DNA of 63,853 nucleotides, from assembly GCF_944388875.1 (NCBI RefSeq), contig NZ_CALXKQ010000017.1:1-63853 (forward strand), read 5' to 3'. The DNA is from an uncultured Brachyspira sp. Lineage in GTDB: Bacteria > Spirochaetota > Brachyspiria > Brachyspirales > Brachyspiraceae. The notes under the pieces are model-generated. The model searched no databases and was not told the DNA's origin. It saw only the letters and a list, made by a program, of their open reading frames with translations. Position numbers and translations under genes: made by a program. Positions 36,687 to 47,175 of this stretch are shown here, in pieces (position 1 is the stretch's first letter; each line of letters opens with the position of its first letter).

Positions 36687-37448
36687 ATGAAACTATTTGT
36701 CAGCGATTATGATATGACTATATATATACATGAGAAGATAGATGCCAGTGTATTTGATGCTATTAAAAAATGGAGGCGGGAAGGAAATATATTTGCCATT
36801 GCTACAGGAAGAAATAAGTTTTCTATATTTGAACATATTGACAGGCATGGATTAGAGTTTGATTATTTGATAGCTAATAACGGAGCTTTAATTTTTAATA
36901 ATAAGAGAGAAGCTATATTTAAAGATACTATTGATAATGATGTTTCTTATGAGGTTATAAAATTTTTACATGATACTTTCGGCGGAACAGTAGAAATAGT
37001 AGATGATAAGCATATAATATCTGTAAAATCAAAAGACGGAAACGATATACTACCTTTCAGAGTTGATGAAAAAATAAATATTGATGATATATACAATATA
37101 AAAAATATTATACAGATAAATAAAATGACTGCTGATTCAAAATCTACAGAAAATGTAGCAAATACAATAAATGATAAATTTGATAAGGTTATTGCTTATG
37201 CCAATATACGTACAGTTGATATAGTAAAAAATAATGTAAATAAGGTTAATGGAATCATGTTCATAGAAAATTTAATACAGAGCAATAAAAAAATCGAAAA
37301 AATATTAGTAACAGGAGATTCCAATAATGATATAGAGATGATAAAAAAATATGACGGTTATGTTCAAATAAATGCAAGAGAAAATGTAAAATCTATAACA
37401 AATAAATATTTTAATATTATATCTGATATTATTTATAAAGAATTATAG
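36687..37448 (+). CDS. HAD-superfamily (Cof-type) phosphatase
   Basis: Cof-like haloacid dehalogenase hydrolase of 253 aa. Motif I is SDYDMTIY with the nucleophile Asp at about residue 6, motif II ATGRN at about 40, and motif IV VTGDSNNDIEMIK at about 208, with a type-IIB cap domain between. It is expected to hydrolyse sugar phosphates or cofactor phosphates; the substrate cannot be inferred. The ATG at 36687 is preferred to 36657 because GAGAG precedes it and motif I then falls near the N-terminus as usual. Confidence 0.88.
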   Translation: MKLFVSDYDMTIYIHEKIDASVFDAIKKWRREGNIFAIATGRNKFSIFEHIDRHGLEFDYLIANNGALIFNNKREAIFKDTIDNDVSYEVIKFLHDTFGGTVEIVDDKHIISVKSKDGNDILPFRVDEKINIDDIYNIKNIIQINKMTADSKSTENVANTINDKFDKVIAYANIRTVDIVKNNVNKVNGIMFIENLIQSNKKIEKILVTGDSNNDIEMIKKYDGYVQINARENVKSITNKYFNIISDIIYKEL

Positions 37449-37581
37449 GACAAGTATTGATTTAAATACATATATAGGGTATTATGCAAAATAAAAAATG
37501 GAGTACTATATGTGAGTAATCGGTCTGATTATAGCTGGTATTGTAAGTTTATTTGATAAATTTAAAGGCAATAAAGAATAA

Positions 37582-37615
37582 CCCTGTATTATTAAAATCT
37601 AATAATACAGGGCAT
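37582..37615. terminator. Bidirectional terminator between HAD and amidohydrolase genes
   Basis: CCCTGTATTATT (37582-37593) pairs perfectly with AATAATACAGGG (37601-37612) over a 7-nt loop. T-rich sequence follows in both directions, so it could serve both converging units. Confidence 0.8.
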
Positions 37616-37631
37616 TTTATAAATAAATTAA

Positions 37632-39341
37632 TTATGCTGCTTGATAAACTAATTTTCCGTCTATATATGTTTTTAATACTTTAGTTTTAGTAATATCTGT
37701 AGGAGCTATTTCAAGTATATTCTTATCCAATATTATAAAATCAGCTTTTTTTCCTACTTTTATAGAACCTAAAGTATCTTCAGCAAAGTTCTGATAAGCA
37801 CCATTTATTGTAGCACAGTCCATCATCTGTTCAACGCTAACTATTTGATCCGCTCCAAGAAGAGAATCAGCTTCTCCTTCTAAATTCATTCTAGTAGCAC
37901 CAATCTGTATTCCGTCTAAAGGTCTAGGAGGCACTGTTACAGGATAATCGCTTGCAAGAGAAACAACACATCCAGCATCAAATAAATCTTTCATAGGATA
38001 TTCTTTACTAGCTCTTTCTTCTCCCAAATAAGGAAGCTCTAATTCATAATAGTATCCGTCTTCTTTAAAAAACCAATAAGGATTAGCAACAGCAACAATA
38101 TTTAATTCTCCCATTCTCTTTATATCATCTTTATTAACAACTTGCAAATGTGTTATAGCATGTCTTTTATTAGTAGCACCTGTATTTTTTTGTACATGTT
38201 CAAGTGCATTAACAGATAATCTTGCAGCAGCATCCCCTATTGAATGTATATGTATTTGAAGACCTAATTCTTCAGCTTTTAAACATACTTCATTCATGGC
38301 ATCCTGCTCCCAAAGTCCTACGCTTCTAAATCCAGGATCGGAAGCATAATCATCAAGCAAATAAGCAGTTTTTCCTTCTACTACACCATCAGCAAATAAT
38401 TTTACAGTTGTTAATTTGAATTTATTTCCATTAGCCTGCTTTTTTAAGTCAGCTATCACATTTAAATTTGATATAGGATCATTTTCTGCAAGCACCTGAT
38501 AACCAGAAAAATAAGTTAATTTTAAATCTCCGCTTTTATCAAGTTCATTTAAAGCAGAAAATAAATTTTTTCCGTCTGTATTCATATTTAATAAAGGATT
38601 GAATATAGATGTAACTCCATAAGATAAAGCCTCATCCTGATACGCTAATATACCATTTTTATATTCTTCAATGCTGTAATCAGGCAATTTAGTTAATATC
38701 AAGTCCTGAGCTTTTTCTCTGAATGTTCCTGTAGGCTCTTTTGTAACTGGATCTCTTTCTATTACTCCGCCTTCAACATCCGGAGTATTGGCATCAACTC
38801 CTGCAATTTCCATAGCTTTAGAATTTACCCATATAGAATGATAATCCTGAGATGTTAATACTATAGGAATCTCTGTAGAAATTCTATCCAATACATCTTT
38901 AGTAGGACCGTTTTTAGGCGTATATCCATTGCCCCATCCTGAACCTCTCAATATTTTCAAACCCTCATGCTCAGCAACAAAGTTTGAAACTATTTCCTCA
39001 TAATCTTTCATAGACTTTCCGTCATATAATTCTACTTGGTATAATTTACCTATACCGCCTAACTCAGCATGTGCATGAGCTTCAAAAAAACTAGGCATTG
39101 CCATACCGCTTTCTAAATTAATAACCTCGGTATTATCACCTATAAACTCTTTTACTCCTTCTTCATCTCCAACATATTTATACACACCGTCTTTTATAGC
39201 AACAGCAGACACCATTTTTTGATCTGCTTCTGAAGTGTATATTGTGCCTATTATAACAGTATCAGCGGCACTATTACCGCAGCCAATAATAATAAAAGAG
39301 AAAATTAGTAAAATGATTGGTAATAATGTTTTTTTGTTCAC
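37632..39341 (-). CDS. Exported amidohydrolase (YtcJ-like, amidohydrolase_3) lipoprotein
   Basis: The lipobox IIGC is at about residue 21. The metal-dependent TIM-barrel hydrolase shows EAHAHAELGG (about 86-95; HxH), IHIHSIGDAA (about 354-363), HAITHLQVV (about 382-390) and ASDYPV (about 450), with the C-terminal GSIKVGKKADFIILD of the composite beta-sandwich. Family members hydrolyse N-acyl or amide bonds. The lipid anchor, placing it outside the cytoplasm, is uncommon for YtcJ-type proteins. The start is GTG, with AAAGGAG 12 nt upstream. It is monocistronic. Confidence 0.87.
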   Translation of the reverse strand: MNKKTLLPIILLIFSFIIIGCGNSAADTVIIGTIYTSEADQKMVSAVAIKDGVYKYVGDEEGVKEFIGDNTEVINLESGMAMPSFFEAHAHAELGGIGKLYQVELYDGKSMKDYEEIVSNFVAEHEGLKILRGSGWGNGYTPKNGPTKDVLDRISTEIPIVLTSQDYHSIWVNSKAMEIAGVDANTPDVEGGVIERDPVTKEPTGTFREKAQDLILTKLPDYSIEEYKNGILAYQDEALSYGVTSIFNPLLNMNTDGKNLFSALNELDKSGDLKLTYFSGYQVLAENDPISNLNVIADLKKQANGNKFKLTTVKLFADGVVEGKTAYLLDDYASDPGFRSVGLWEQDAMNEVCLKAEELGLQIHIHSIGDAAARLSVNALEHVQKNTGATNKRHAITHLQVVNKDDIKRMGELNIVAVANPYWFFKEDGYYYELELPYLGEERASKEYPMKDLFDAGCVVSLASDYPVTVPPRPLDGIQIGATRMNLEGEADSLLGADQIVSVEQMMDCATINGAYQNFAEDTLGSIKVGKKADFIILDKNILEIAPTDITKTKVLKTYIDGKLVYQAA

Positions 39342-39504
39342 TTTTTGTAAACTCCTTTAAATTAAATTTTTTTAAAATAGAAATACAATTTTATATTAAT
39401 TTTATACTATATACAATAACATATATATACTTTTTTTAATTATTATTAAAATAAATTTAATTTTTTATATAGTTTTGTATCAGATGAATAATAATTAAAC
39501 AAAT

Positions 39505-40380
39505 TTAGAATTGCTTTGTAAATGCATCGCAAATTAAAAATCTGTCTTTAGTACTTAAATCTTTTTTTACTTGAACATTTTTTATATTTAAAGAACTGCA
39601 TATATCAATCAAAGCATCTCCTTGATTATAACCTATCTCAAAAAAGAAAGCTCCATTATCTTTTAAATATCTATCAATAATACTTAAAAAACTTTTATAA
39701 AAATCAAGACCATCCTCACCAGAATATAAAGCATTAAAAGGTTCAAACTCTAAATCCTTTTGAAGAGAATCTTTATCTTTTAATGGAACATAAGGAGCAT
39801 TTGAAACTATTATATCAAATTTTTTATTTGGTAAATATTTTAAAGCATCAGTATTTATTATATTTATCAATTTTTCATTACCTAATATAGTTAAAGCATT
39901 TTTATTTATAACTTCAAAAGCTCCATTACTAATTTCAATCGCTGTAATATCAATATTTTTATTTTCTTCTAAAAATAATTGTTTTAATGTTATAGAAATA
40001 TTTCCGCTTCCTGCTCCTATATCGCATATAGAAATATTATTTTTATTTTTTGTATAATCAAGTAATAAATCAATAAGCTCTTCAGTTTCAGGTCTTGGTA
40101 TAAGCACATTACTATCAACATAAAAATCAAAGCCGTAAAACTCTTTTCTATTTATTATATATGATAAAGGCTCATAATTAAGGCGTCTATTTATAAGGCT
40201 TTCTATTATATTTATTTCTTCTTCAGTTAATTCTCTTAAACCTTCAGATATTAATTTGGTTTTACTAATATTCAAAGAATGCATTATAATAGTCTGAGCT
40301 TCAATATAAGACACTTTATAATCGCTATTAATTTTTTCTAATTGTTTAGAATAATATATTACAGCCTGATTAATATTCAT
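39505..40380 (-). CDS. prmC: Peptide chain release factor N5-glutamine methyltransferase
   Basis: It methylates the GGQ motif of RF1/RF2. The N-terminal helical domain (about 1-75) is followed by a SAM-binding Rossmann domain with CDIGAGSGNISITL (about 118-131) and the catalytic loop VSNAPYVPL (about 190-198). That loop is NAPY in place of the common NPPY, a variant also seen in other phyla. FEIGYNQG lies near the C-terminus. It lies 7 nt after the cupin gene, in the three-gene set GNAT-cupin-prmC. Confidence 0.9.
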   Translation of the reverse strand: MNINQAVIYYSKQLEKINSDYKVSYIEAQTIIMHSLNISKTKLISEGLRELTEEEINIIESLINRRLNYEPLSYIINRKEFYGFDFYVDSNVLIPRPETEELIDLLLDYTKNKNNISICDIGAGSGNISITLKQLFLEENKNIDITAIEISNGAFEVINKNALTILGNEKLINIINTDALKYLPNKKFDIIVSNAPYVPLKDKDSLQKDLEFEPFNALYSGEDGLDFYKSFLSIIDRYLKDNGAFFFEIGYNQGDALIDICSSLNIKNVQVKKDLSTKDRFLICDAFTKQF

Positions 40381-40387
40381 AAATAAA

Positions 40388-40717
40388 TTAATTATTTAAA
40401 AAATCTTCTCTATGAGGAGTAAAAGTATCTAATAGTCTGCCTTTTTTAATACATCTACATCCATGAGTCATATTTTTAGCAAAATGAAGACTATCTCCAG
40501 ATTTGCATGAATATTTTTCACCATTTACCGTAAACTCAAACTCTCCGTCTATAATATATGTAATTTGTTCATGATTATCATGGAAATGTTCATCAGCTAA
40601 AGCACCCTCATCAAATTCCATATAAACAGTCATAAGGTTTTCAGAATGAGCTAATATTCTTCTTTTAAGTCCATTTCCTAAATTTTTTAATTCAGTTTTA
40701 TTAAAATCTTGATACAT
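40388..40717 (-). CDS. Single-domain cupin protein, 109 aa
   Basis: A small beta-barrel cupin with the metal-binding signature DEHFHDNHEQITYIIDGEFEF (motif 1, His/His/Glu at about 42-50) and SGDSLHFAKNMTHGCR (motif 2, His at about 84). AGGAAATAATT precedes the ATG. Such proteins bind sugars or small ligands or act as isomerases or dioxygenases; this sequence gives no hint of the substrate. It is likely co-transcribed with prmC, 7 nt away. Confidence 0.85.
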   Translation of the reverse strand: MYQDFNKTELKNLGNGLKRRILAHSENLMTVYMEFDEGALADEHFHDNHEQITYIIDGEFEFTVNGEKYSCKSGDSLHFAKNMTHGCRCIKKGRLLDTFTPHREDFLNN

Positions 40718-40803
40718 AATTATTTCCTAAATATATAATATTATTAGTTTAACAACTTTAATTTAGAAATGCAATAATATTTTATCAATATAAAAGAAAT
40801 TAA

Positions 40804-41316
40804 TTATTTATTTTTAAGATCATCTTCCCATATCTTTGGAACTATAGAAGCATTAGAATATGTATGAAAAAATAATTGGAACTCTCTTTTCTTAAAATCA
40901 CCATTATATATGAATATCTCTTGTATTTTTTCTCCAGATTTCATCAAATATCCAGAATTTATAATATTAGATTCTCTGCTGTTATTATTTTCTTTAGTAA
41001 CTGAAATTATTATTTTATCATTTGGATATTTTTGCTTAATAAGATTTAATATTTTAGAACCATATCCTTTACAACGCGTATTCTCATCAACAGCCAAAAA
41101 CATAATAAATAGTATATTATTAACTTCAGCCATATAAGTAAAACCAATCAAAGTATCATCATCATAAAAAGCAAAAAAGTCTGTAGTATTGGTAAATGAT
41201 GTGAAAAACATCATCCAAAAAGGTATTCTCTCTTCTTTAGGAAATGAAGAATTATAAATTTCTTTAACTTTCTTACGAATATTACCTTTTCTAACTTTTT
41301 TAATTATAAGTTCCAT
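40804..41316 (-). CDS. GNAT-family N-acetyltransferase
   Basis: 170 aa, with the acetyl-CoA-binding pattern FLAVDENTRCKGYGSKILNLI (about 73-93; R-x-K-G-x-G) and FAFYDDDTLIGFTYMAEVNN as strands 2-4. The C-terminus NAS...KNK is basic. The gene lies directly after the 16S rRNA terminator with no Shine-Dalgarno visible, so expression may depend on read-through. The substrate is unknown. Confidence 0.82.
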   Translation of the reverse strand: MELIIKKVRKGNIRKKVKEIYNSSFPKEERIPFWMMFFTSFTNTTDFFAFYDDDTLIGFTYMAEVNNILFIMFLAVDENTRCKGYGSKILNLIKQKYPNDKIIISVTKENNNSRESNIINSGYLMKSGEKIQEIFIYNGDFKKREFQLFFHTYSNASIVPKIWEDDLKNK

Positions 41317-41328
41317 TTATAAAACAAA

Positions 41329-41352
41329 AAAACCAGCCCATAAGGCTAGTTT
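41329..41352 (-). terminator. Terminator of the 16S rRNA unit
   Basis: Read on the minus strand, AAACTAGCC-TTATG-GGCTGGTTT is followed by a T7 run. It lies about 85 nt beyond the 16S 3' end and just before the GNAT start codon. Confidence 0.85.
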
Positions 41353-41436
41353 ATTAACGAGGTATAAAAAATATAATATGGAAAAATTCTTTCAAATATG
41401 AATAGCAGTAAGATTTAAGTCGGACAATCTCCGAAT

Positions 41437-42953
<1,517 letters not shown>

Positions 42954-43169
42954 CTTTTGTGAATCAAGTTGATTCTTTTATATTATCATTCTGCTGAATG
43001 ATGATTTACTTACTTAAAGAAATGTTACAAATTGTAACTGTTGGGTCATAGAACTTAATCTAAGTTCATTTACACCAGTTGTGTTTTGTTTTTCTTAAAT
43101 TGCTTCTGCTATCCATATTTCAAAGAACTTTGTTGTTTCAAGCGATGTTTTTTATTTCTTATCGTTTGT
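42954..43169 (-). other. 16S rRNA leader with four hairpins and a boxA-like site
   Basis: The 215-nt leader holds perfect hairpins GAATCA/TGATTC (42961-42975), ATCATTC/GAATGAT (42985-43002), GTTACAA/TTGTAAC (43024-43038) and GAACTTA/TAAGTTC (43051-43067). AGTTCTTTGAAA (43128-43139, minus strand) is a boxA-like antitermination site. These would support processing and antitermination of pre-16S. Confidence 0.6.
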
Positions 43170-43175
43170 TTTATT

Positions 43176-43203
43176 ATTATAGCACGAGGCTAAAAAAACA
43201 CAA
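43176..43203 (-). promoter_or_regulatory. 16S rRNA promoter
   Basis: On the minus strand TTGTGT (43203-43198) is followed by 16 nt and TATAAT (43181-43176), with a GC-bearing GCCTCGTGC just before the -10. The start would fall near 43169. Confidence 0.65.
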
Positions 43204-43583
43204 TAGTTAAAACAATTATTTTTTATATTTTTTTATTCAAAAATATAAAATGCTATATTATATTATACATATAATACATATTTTTACTCGTTTAATATAA
43301 AACAACAAAAAAATGCTCAGAAGAATACAGAAAAACAGCCTAAAAATACAGAAAAAACAAGAAAAAATACCAGAAAATACAAAATTTTAATATGATTAAT
43401 AAGAAATTTATAAAGATTTTCTTTTTTCTAATAATAAATATTAAAAACTATTAAAAAAAACAGCTGAATAAATTTAATAAAAACAAATCCGATAAAAATC
43501 CACCGAAACAAATAAAAAATAGAACTTGATTTTATATTGATTTAGATATATTATATAAGGGCATATAATTTGGAGAGTATATT
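43204..43583. other. AT-rich intergenic region, nothing recognised
   Basis: About 380 bp between the rRNA promoter and the divergent winged-helix gene. It is A-rich on the plus strand with repeated AAAAAACAG/ACAGAAAAAACA-type strings (43300-43380) but no clear tandem unit or ORF. GGAGAG at 43572 is the ribosome binding site of the next gene. Confidence 0.4.
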
Positions 43584-44324
43584 TTGGAAAACATGATAGA
43601 TATCATTAATATAGCACAGCTTAAGAACATAGATGAGGATACTTTCTTGTCTATAGCTTCAATATGTTCTTTTATTCCGAAATCTATCACTGAAAACAAT
43701 ACTTGGAAAAAACTGCCTTTATCGGCAAAAGAAGTGTACAGAACTTTAGTAGCCAATTATGATTATAAACTAGGCATATCTCAAATAACTCATTCTCAAA
43801 TACTTAATGAGGCAGGCATAGGCGGAAATGCTACCATAGTAAAATCATTGGATACTTTAGAGGAAAAAGGTTTTATTACAAGAGTAGAATCAAAAGTAAA
43901 AAGTCATCATTATTTGATGCCTTATCAGGAAAAATTTTTTGCTGCTGTATGCAATGCAGAAGTTAGAGATTTTTCATCTCTCTATACTATAAATAAAAAA
44001 GAAAAAAAAGATGCACAAATAAAGCAGTCTATTGATAAACTTTTTTTCAAAGTTTGTTATAATTTAAGCTGGTTAGAAATAGATAATCCGCAGAAACTGA
44101 TAGATAAGTATTCTTCTGACGGCAATCAGCTTAGAATAATACTTTCTATGTGTAATTCTATTTATATAGCAAAAAAATACGGATTAAGTAAAGATATAAA
44201 TTTAAATGATTATCTTATAGACTCATTAAAAAAAGGAAATATAACTGAGAATCTATTTGATAATGAAACTATGAATACTATTAAAAACATTCTAATAAAG
44301 AACAAACAAAATATAACAGAGTAA
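43584..44324 (+). CDS. Winged-helix DNA-binding domain protein, 246 aa
   Basis: The middle part (about 55-115) reads as a winged helix: LPLSAKEVYRTLVANYDYKLG, then HSQILNEAGIGGNATIVKSLDTLEEKGFITRVESK, like the HTH of replication-initiator or MarR-type proteins. The C-terminal 100 residues are helical with no recognised domain. The start is TTG at 43584, 6 nt after GGAGAG; the next ATG (43593) would be too far from it. It is 5 nt upstream of the H1-like/LysM gene, so the two are co-transcribed and may be functionally linked. Confidence 0.6.
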   Translation: MENMIDIINIAQLKNIDEDTFLSIASICSFIPKSITENNTWKKLPLSAKEVYRTLVANYDYKLGISQITHSQILNEAGIGGNATIVKSLDTLEEKGFITRVESKVKSHHYLMPYQEKFFAAVCNAEVRDFSSLYTINKKEKKDAQIKQSIDKLFFKVCYNLSWLEIDNPQKLIDKYSSDGNQLRIILSMCNSIYIAKKYGLSKDINLNDYLIDSLKKGNITENLFDNETMNTIKNILIKNKQNITE

Positions 44325-44329
44325 AGATT

Positions 44330-46693
44330 ATGGCTACAAAAAAAACTACAACTAACAAAGAAACAACAACAAAAAAAACAGCTTCTAAAAAGACAGCAGA
44401 GGAAACTACTAAAAAAACAGCTGCTAAAAAAACTGCTAATGATACAGCTAAAAAAGAAGATACTGTAAAAAAAACAGCCGCTAAAAAGACGGCAGAAGAA
44501 ACTCCTAAAAAAACGGCTGCTAAAAAAACTGCTAATGATACGGCTAAAAAAGAAGATACTGTAAAAAAAACAGTTGCTAAAAAGACAGCAGAAAAAACTG
44601 ACTCTAAAAAAGAAGATATAGTTAAAAAAACTGCAGCTAAAAAAACTTCATCTGTAGTAAAAAAAGAAGAAACTAAAGCCATAGACAATACAGATAAAGC
44701 AGAAAAAACTGAAACTAGAACATTAGATTCTATAATAAAAAGAGATAAAGATGATGATAAAAAAGAAGAGAAAAAAGATTTAAAAGATTTATTAAAGAGT
44801 TCTCAGGATAGAAAAATATCATTAAAAACTTCATCACCTGTTAGAAAAATAGAGAATATAAAAACAGAAAATAATGATTCCAAACCAGAAAGAGAATCTA
44901 TAACTTTATTAAAAGAGGCAATAAAAGCAAAATCAAAAAATGTATCAAGACCTGTAAGCGTAAAAAAACGCATACTTATAGAAGATGATGATAATGATGT
45001 ATCTGCTAATGATATACCTATGAATATTTCAAAGCCTGTATCATCAGGATTATTAAATAACAGCATTAATGAAGATGCCAAAAAAGAAGATACAGCATAT
45101 ACATTCAATAGATTTGATGATGACAAAAGAGATAAAGATGATAATTACTCATCTGTTTATAATGCTCAGACATATAATTTTGAAAAACTTTCAGATGAAA
45201 AAGATGACAAGAAATATGAAGATAAAAATATAATAAATAATGATATAGATGATGCAAAAGAAGATATAAACGAAGCTGAGGAAAAAATAGAAGATGACAA
45301 AACTGAAGATATTAGAGATGAAGAAGATGAAAAAATAGAAGATAACAAATATAATGCGGAAGAAGATAATGAAAAAGATGATGCTGATGATGTAAATGAA
45401 GTAATAGAAGAAGTTAGAGAAATAGAAGAAATAAAGGACGAAGTTTTAGACAGTGAAGAAGAAAAAAGTAATAAGGATAAGATAGAAGAAAAAGTAACTT
45501 ACAGCAAAAGCGATATATTTAGAAGAGTTGTAATACCTAATTTGAATGATAATGAAGATATACAAAGATCTAAATTCAATCAGGAAGAAATAGATAAGGC
45601 CGTTGAAAATGCCCCTATAATAGATGAAAATGAAAAAGTAGAAAATTATCAAAATTACGCATCTGACAATAAAGAAAAAGAAGATGAAAAACTTCAGGAG
45701 CTTAGAGAAAAAGACATTAAAATTATAGAAACAGAAGATGAATTAAAAACATCCTCTTTGCCTGAAATAGAAAAAAAGCCTGTTGAACCTTATTCTCTTC
45801 CAGAACATTCAATTGATGATGATGATAATAAAAAGCAAAGTAAAATTGTTCCTATAATTGGTATTATTATTATTATTTTAGGTTTATCATTTTTGGGAAT
45901 ACAATTCTTCTCAGGAAGAAATAATAATAATACAGATGATGATTTCTATGAGATTGTAACAAATGAAACAATAAACAATAATAATACAAATAATAATTTA
46001 TCAGCAATACAGTCAAATAACAATGCAGTTAGACCTCAGACTAACAATACTGCTAATACTCAAACTAATGCAGCTAGACCTCAGACTAACAATGCTGCTA
46101 ATACTCAAACTAATGCAGTTAGACCTCAGACTAACAATGCTGTTAATACTCAAACTAATACAGTAAGACAGCAAACTAATAATGCTGTTAATACTCAAAC
46201 TAATACAGTTAGACCTCAGACTAACAATGCTGCTAATACAGCTACGCCTCCAACTCCTCCTAAAGAGCCAGAGATAACTCCTCCTACGCCTCCAACTCCT
46301 CCGCCTAATCCTCCAACAGCAAATAATACAAATGCATCAATATCTGGATTAAGACAAAATAATACATCAGCATACACATCTGATGTTAATACATATAAAA
46401 CTCAATGGAATGATACCCTATCATCAATAGCTACAAAAGAGCTTGGAGATGGAAGAAGATGGCCTTCAATATTTGTAATGAATCAGGATGTTATGAAAAG
46501 TCCTGATGATATAGTATTCAATATATATATAAAAATGCCTGAAGGCGGTAAAAAAAAAGTTGATGATATGACGGACAGTGAAAAAAAAAGTTTATATGAT
46601 GACTATATGAAAGTTGCTGAATTATATTCTAGAATCGGAAAAGAAAATCTTGCAAATACAATTAAATCTCAGGCGAATTCTCTATTAAAATAA
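44330..46693 (+). CDS. Histone-H1-like / acidic / transmembrane / LysM chimera, 787 aa
   Basis: Domain order: residues 1-110 are Lys/Ala/Thr repeats (KKTAAKKTA type) like the tails of bacterial H1 homologues. Residues 110-500 are a long Asp/Glu/Lys-rich, probably disordered stretch. Residues about 505-527 are one membrane helix (VPIIGIIIIILGLSFLG). Residues 560-640 are Asn/Thr/Gln repeats (RPQTNNAANTQTNA), then Pro-rich TPPTPPTPP. Residues 683-737 resemble LysM (WNDTLSSIATKELGDGRRWPSIFVMN). So it has a DNA-binding-like cytoplasmic tail and a wall-binding periplasmic end. I know no characterised protein with this order. Confidence 0.78.
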   Translation: MATKKTTTNKETTTKKTASKKTAEETTKKTAAKKTANDTAKKEDTVKKTAAKKTAEETPKKTAAKKTANDTAKKEDTVKKTVAKKTAEKTDSKKEDIVKKTAAKKTSSVVKKEETKAIDNTDKAEKTETRTLDSIIKRDKDDDKKEEKKDLKDLLKSSQDRKISLKTSSPVRKIENIKTENNDSKPERESITLLKEAIKAKSKNVSRPVSVKKRILIEDDDNDVSANDIPMNISKPVSSGLLNNSINEDAKKEDTAYTFNRFDDDKRDKDDNYSSVYNAQTYNFEKLSDEKDDKKYEDKNIINNDIDDAKEDINEAEEKIEDDKTEDIRDEEDEKIEDNKYNAEEDNEKDDADDVNEVIEEVREIEEIKDEVLDSEEEKSNKDKIEEKVTYSKSDIFRRVVIPNLNDNEDIQRSKFNQEEIDKAVENAPIIDENEKVENYQNYASDNKEKEDEKLQELREKDIKIIETEDELKTSSLPEIEKKPVEPYSLPEHSIDDDDNKKQSKIVPIIGIIIIILGLSFLGIQFFSGRNNNNTDDDFYEIVTNETINNNNTNNNLSAIQSNNNAVRPQTNNTANTQTNAARPQTNNAANTQTNAVRPQTNNAVNTQTNTVRQQTNNAVNTQTNTVRPQTNNAANTATPPTPPKEPEITPPTPPTPPPNPPTANNTNASISGLRQNNTSAYTSDVNTYKTQWNDTLSSIATKELGDGRRWPSIFVMNQDVMKSPDDIVFNIYIKMPEGGKKKVDDMTDSEKKSLYDDYMKVAELYSRIGKENLANTIKSQANSLLK

Positions 46694-46724
46694 ATTCAAT
46701 AAAAATCATATTAGCGATACAAAG

Positions 46725-47099
46725 ATGAAAAGATTTAGTAAAAATAAAAATGCGGTATTAGAGTTCTCATGTACAGGATGCGGTATATGCTGCAGAGAAA
46801 AAGGATATGTGTTTTTTAATGATAATGATATAATAAATGCTGCTGAATTTTTAAAAACATCCCCTATGGTATTCATTAATAAATATTTGGAATATGAAGA
46901 AAATTATGGATACTACATAAAAATATCTGAAGGAGAAAGCTGTACATTTCTTGACGAAAATAACAGATGCACTATAAACGCTGCTAAACCAAATCAATGT
47001 AAGACTTTTCCATATTGGAAAGAATATATGGATAAAAACGGCAATTTAATAGCTGGTAAATTCAATAGACCATGTCCCGGTGTAAAAATAAAAAAATAA
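46725..47099 (+). CDS. YkgJ-family cysteine cluster protein, 124 aa
   Basis: The signature CTGCGICC at about residues 16-23, followed by CTFLDENNRCTINAAKPNQCKTFPYW (about 74-99), gives the eight-Cys pattern of YkgJ/UPF0153 (CxxCxxCC...C...C...C). It is thought to bind zinc or an Fe-S cluster; the role is undefined. It is 31 nt after the LysM chimera, in the same direction. Confidence 0.88.
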   Translation: MKRFSKNKNAVLEFSCTGCGICCREKGYVFFNDNDIINAAEFLKTSPMVFINKYLEYEENYGYYIKISEGESCTFLDENNRCTINAAKPNQCKTFPYWKEYMDKNGNLIAGKFNRPCPGVKIKK

Positions 47100-47175
47100 T
47101 ATTTTACTTATTTCATTTTTTTTAAAATATTATATAATATATTGTTAATGTATAAAATTTTAGGAAAAATAAATA

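Noticed and set aside
39505-40380. Catalytic defect in PrmC because the loop is NAPY, not NPPY
   Set aside because: NAPY occurs in functional-looking PrmC relatives of other phyla, so this is a known variant rather than a loss.
44281-44688. 135-aa minus-strand ORF with repeated AVFLAAVF
   Set aside because: Complement of the Lys/Thr/Ala repeats of the H1-like gene; hydrophobic only because of that composition.
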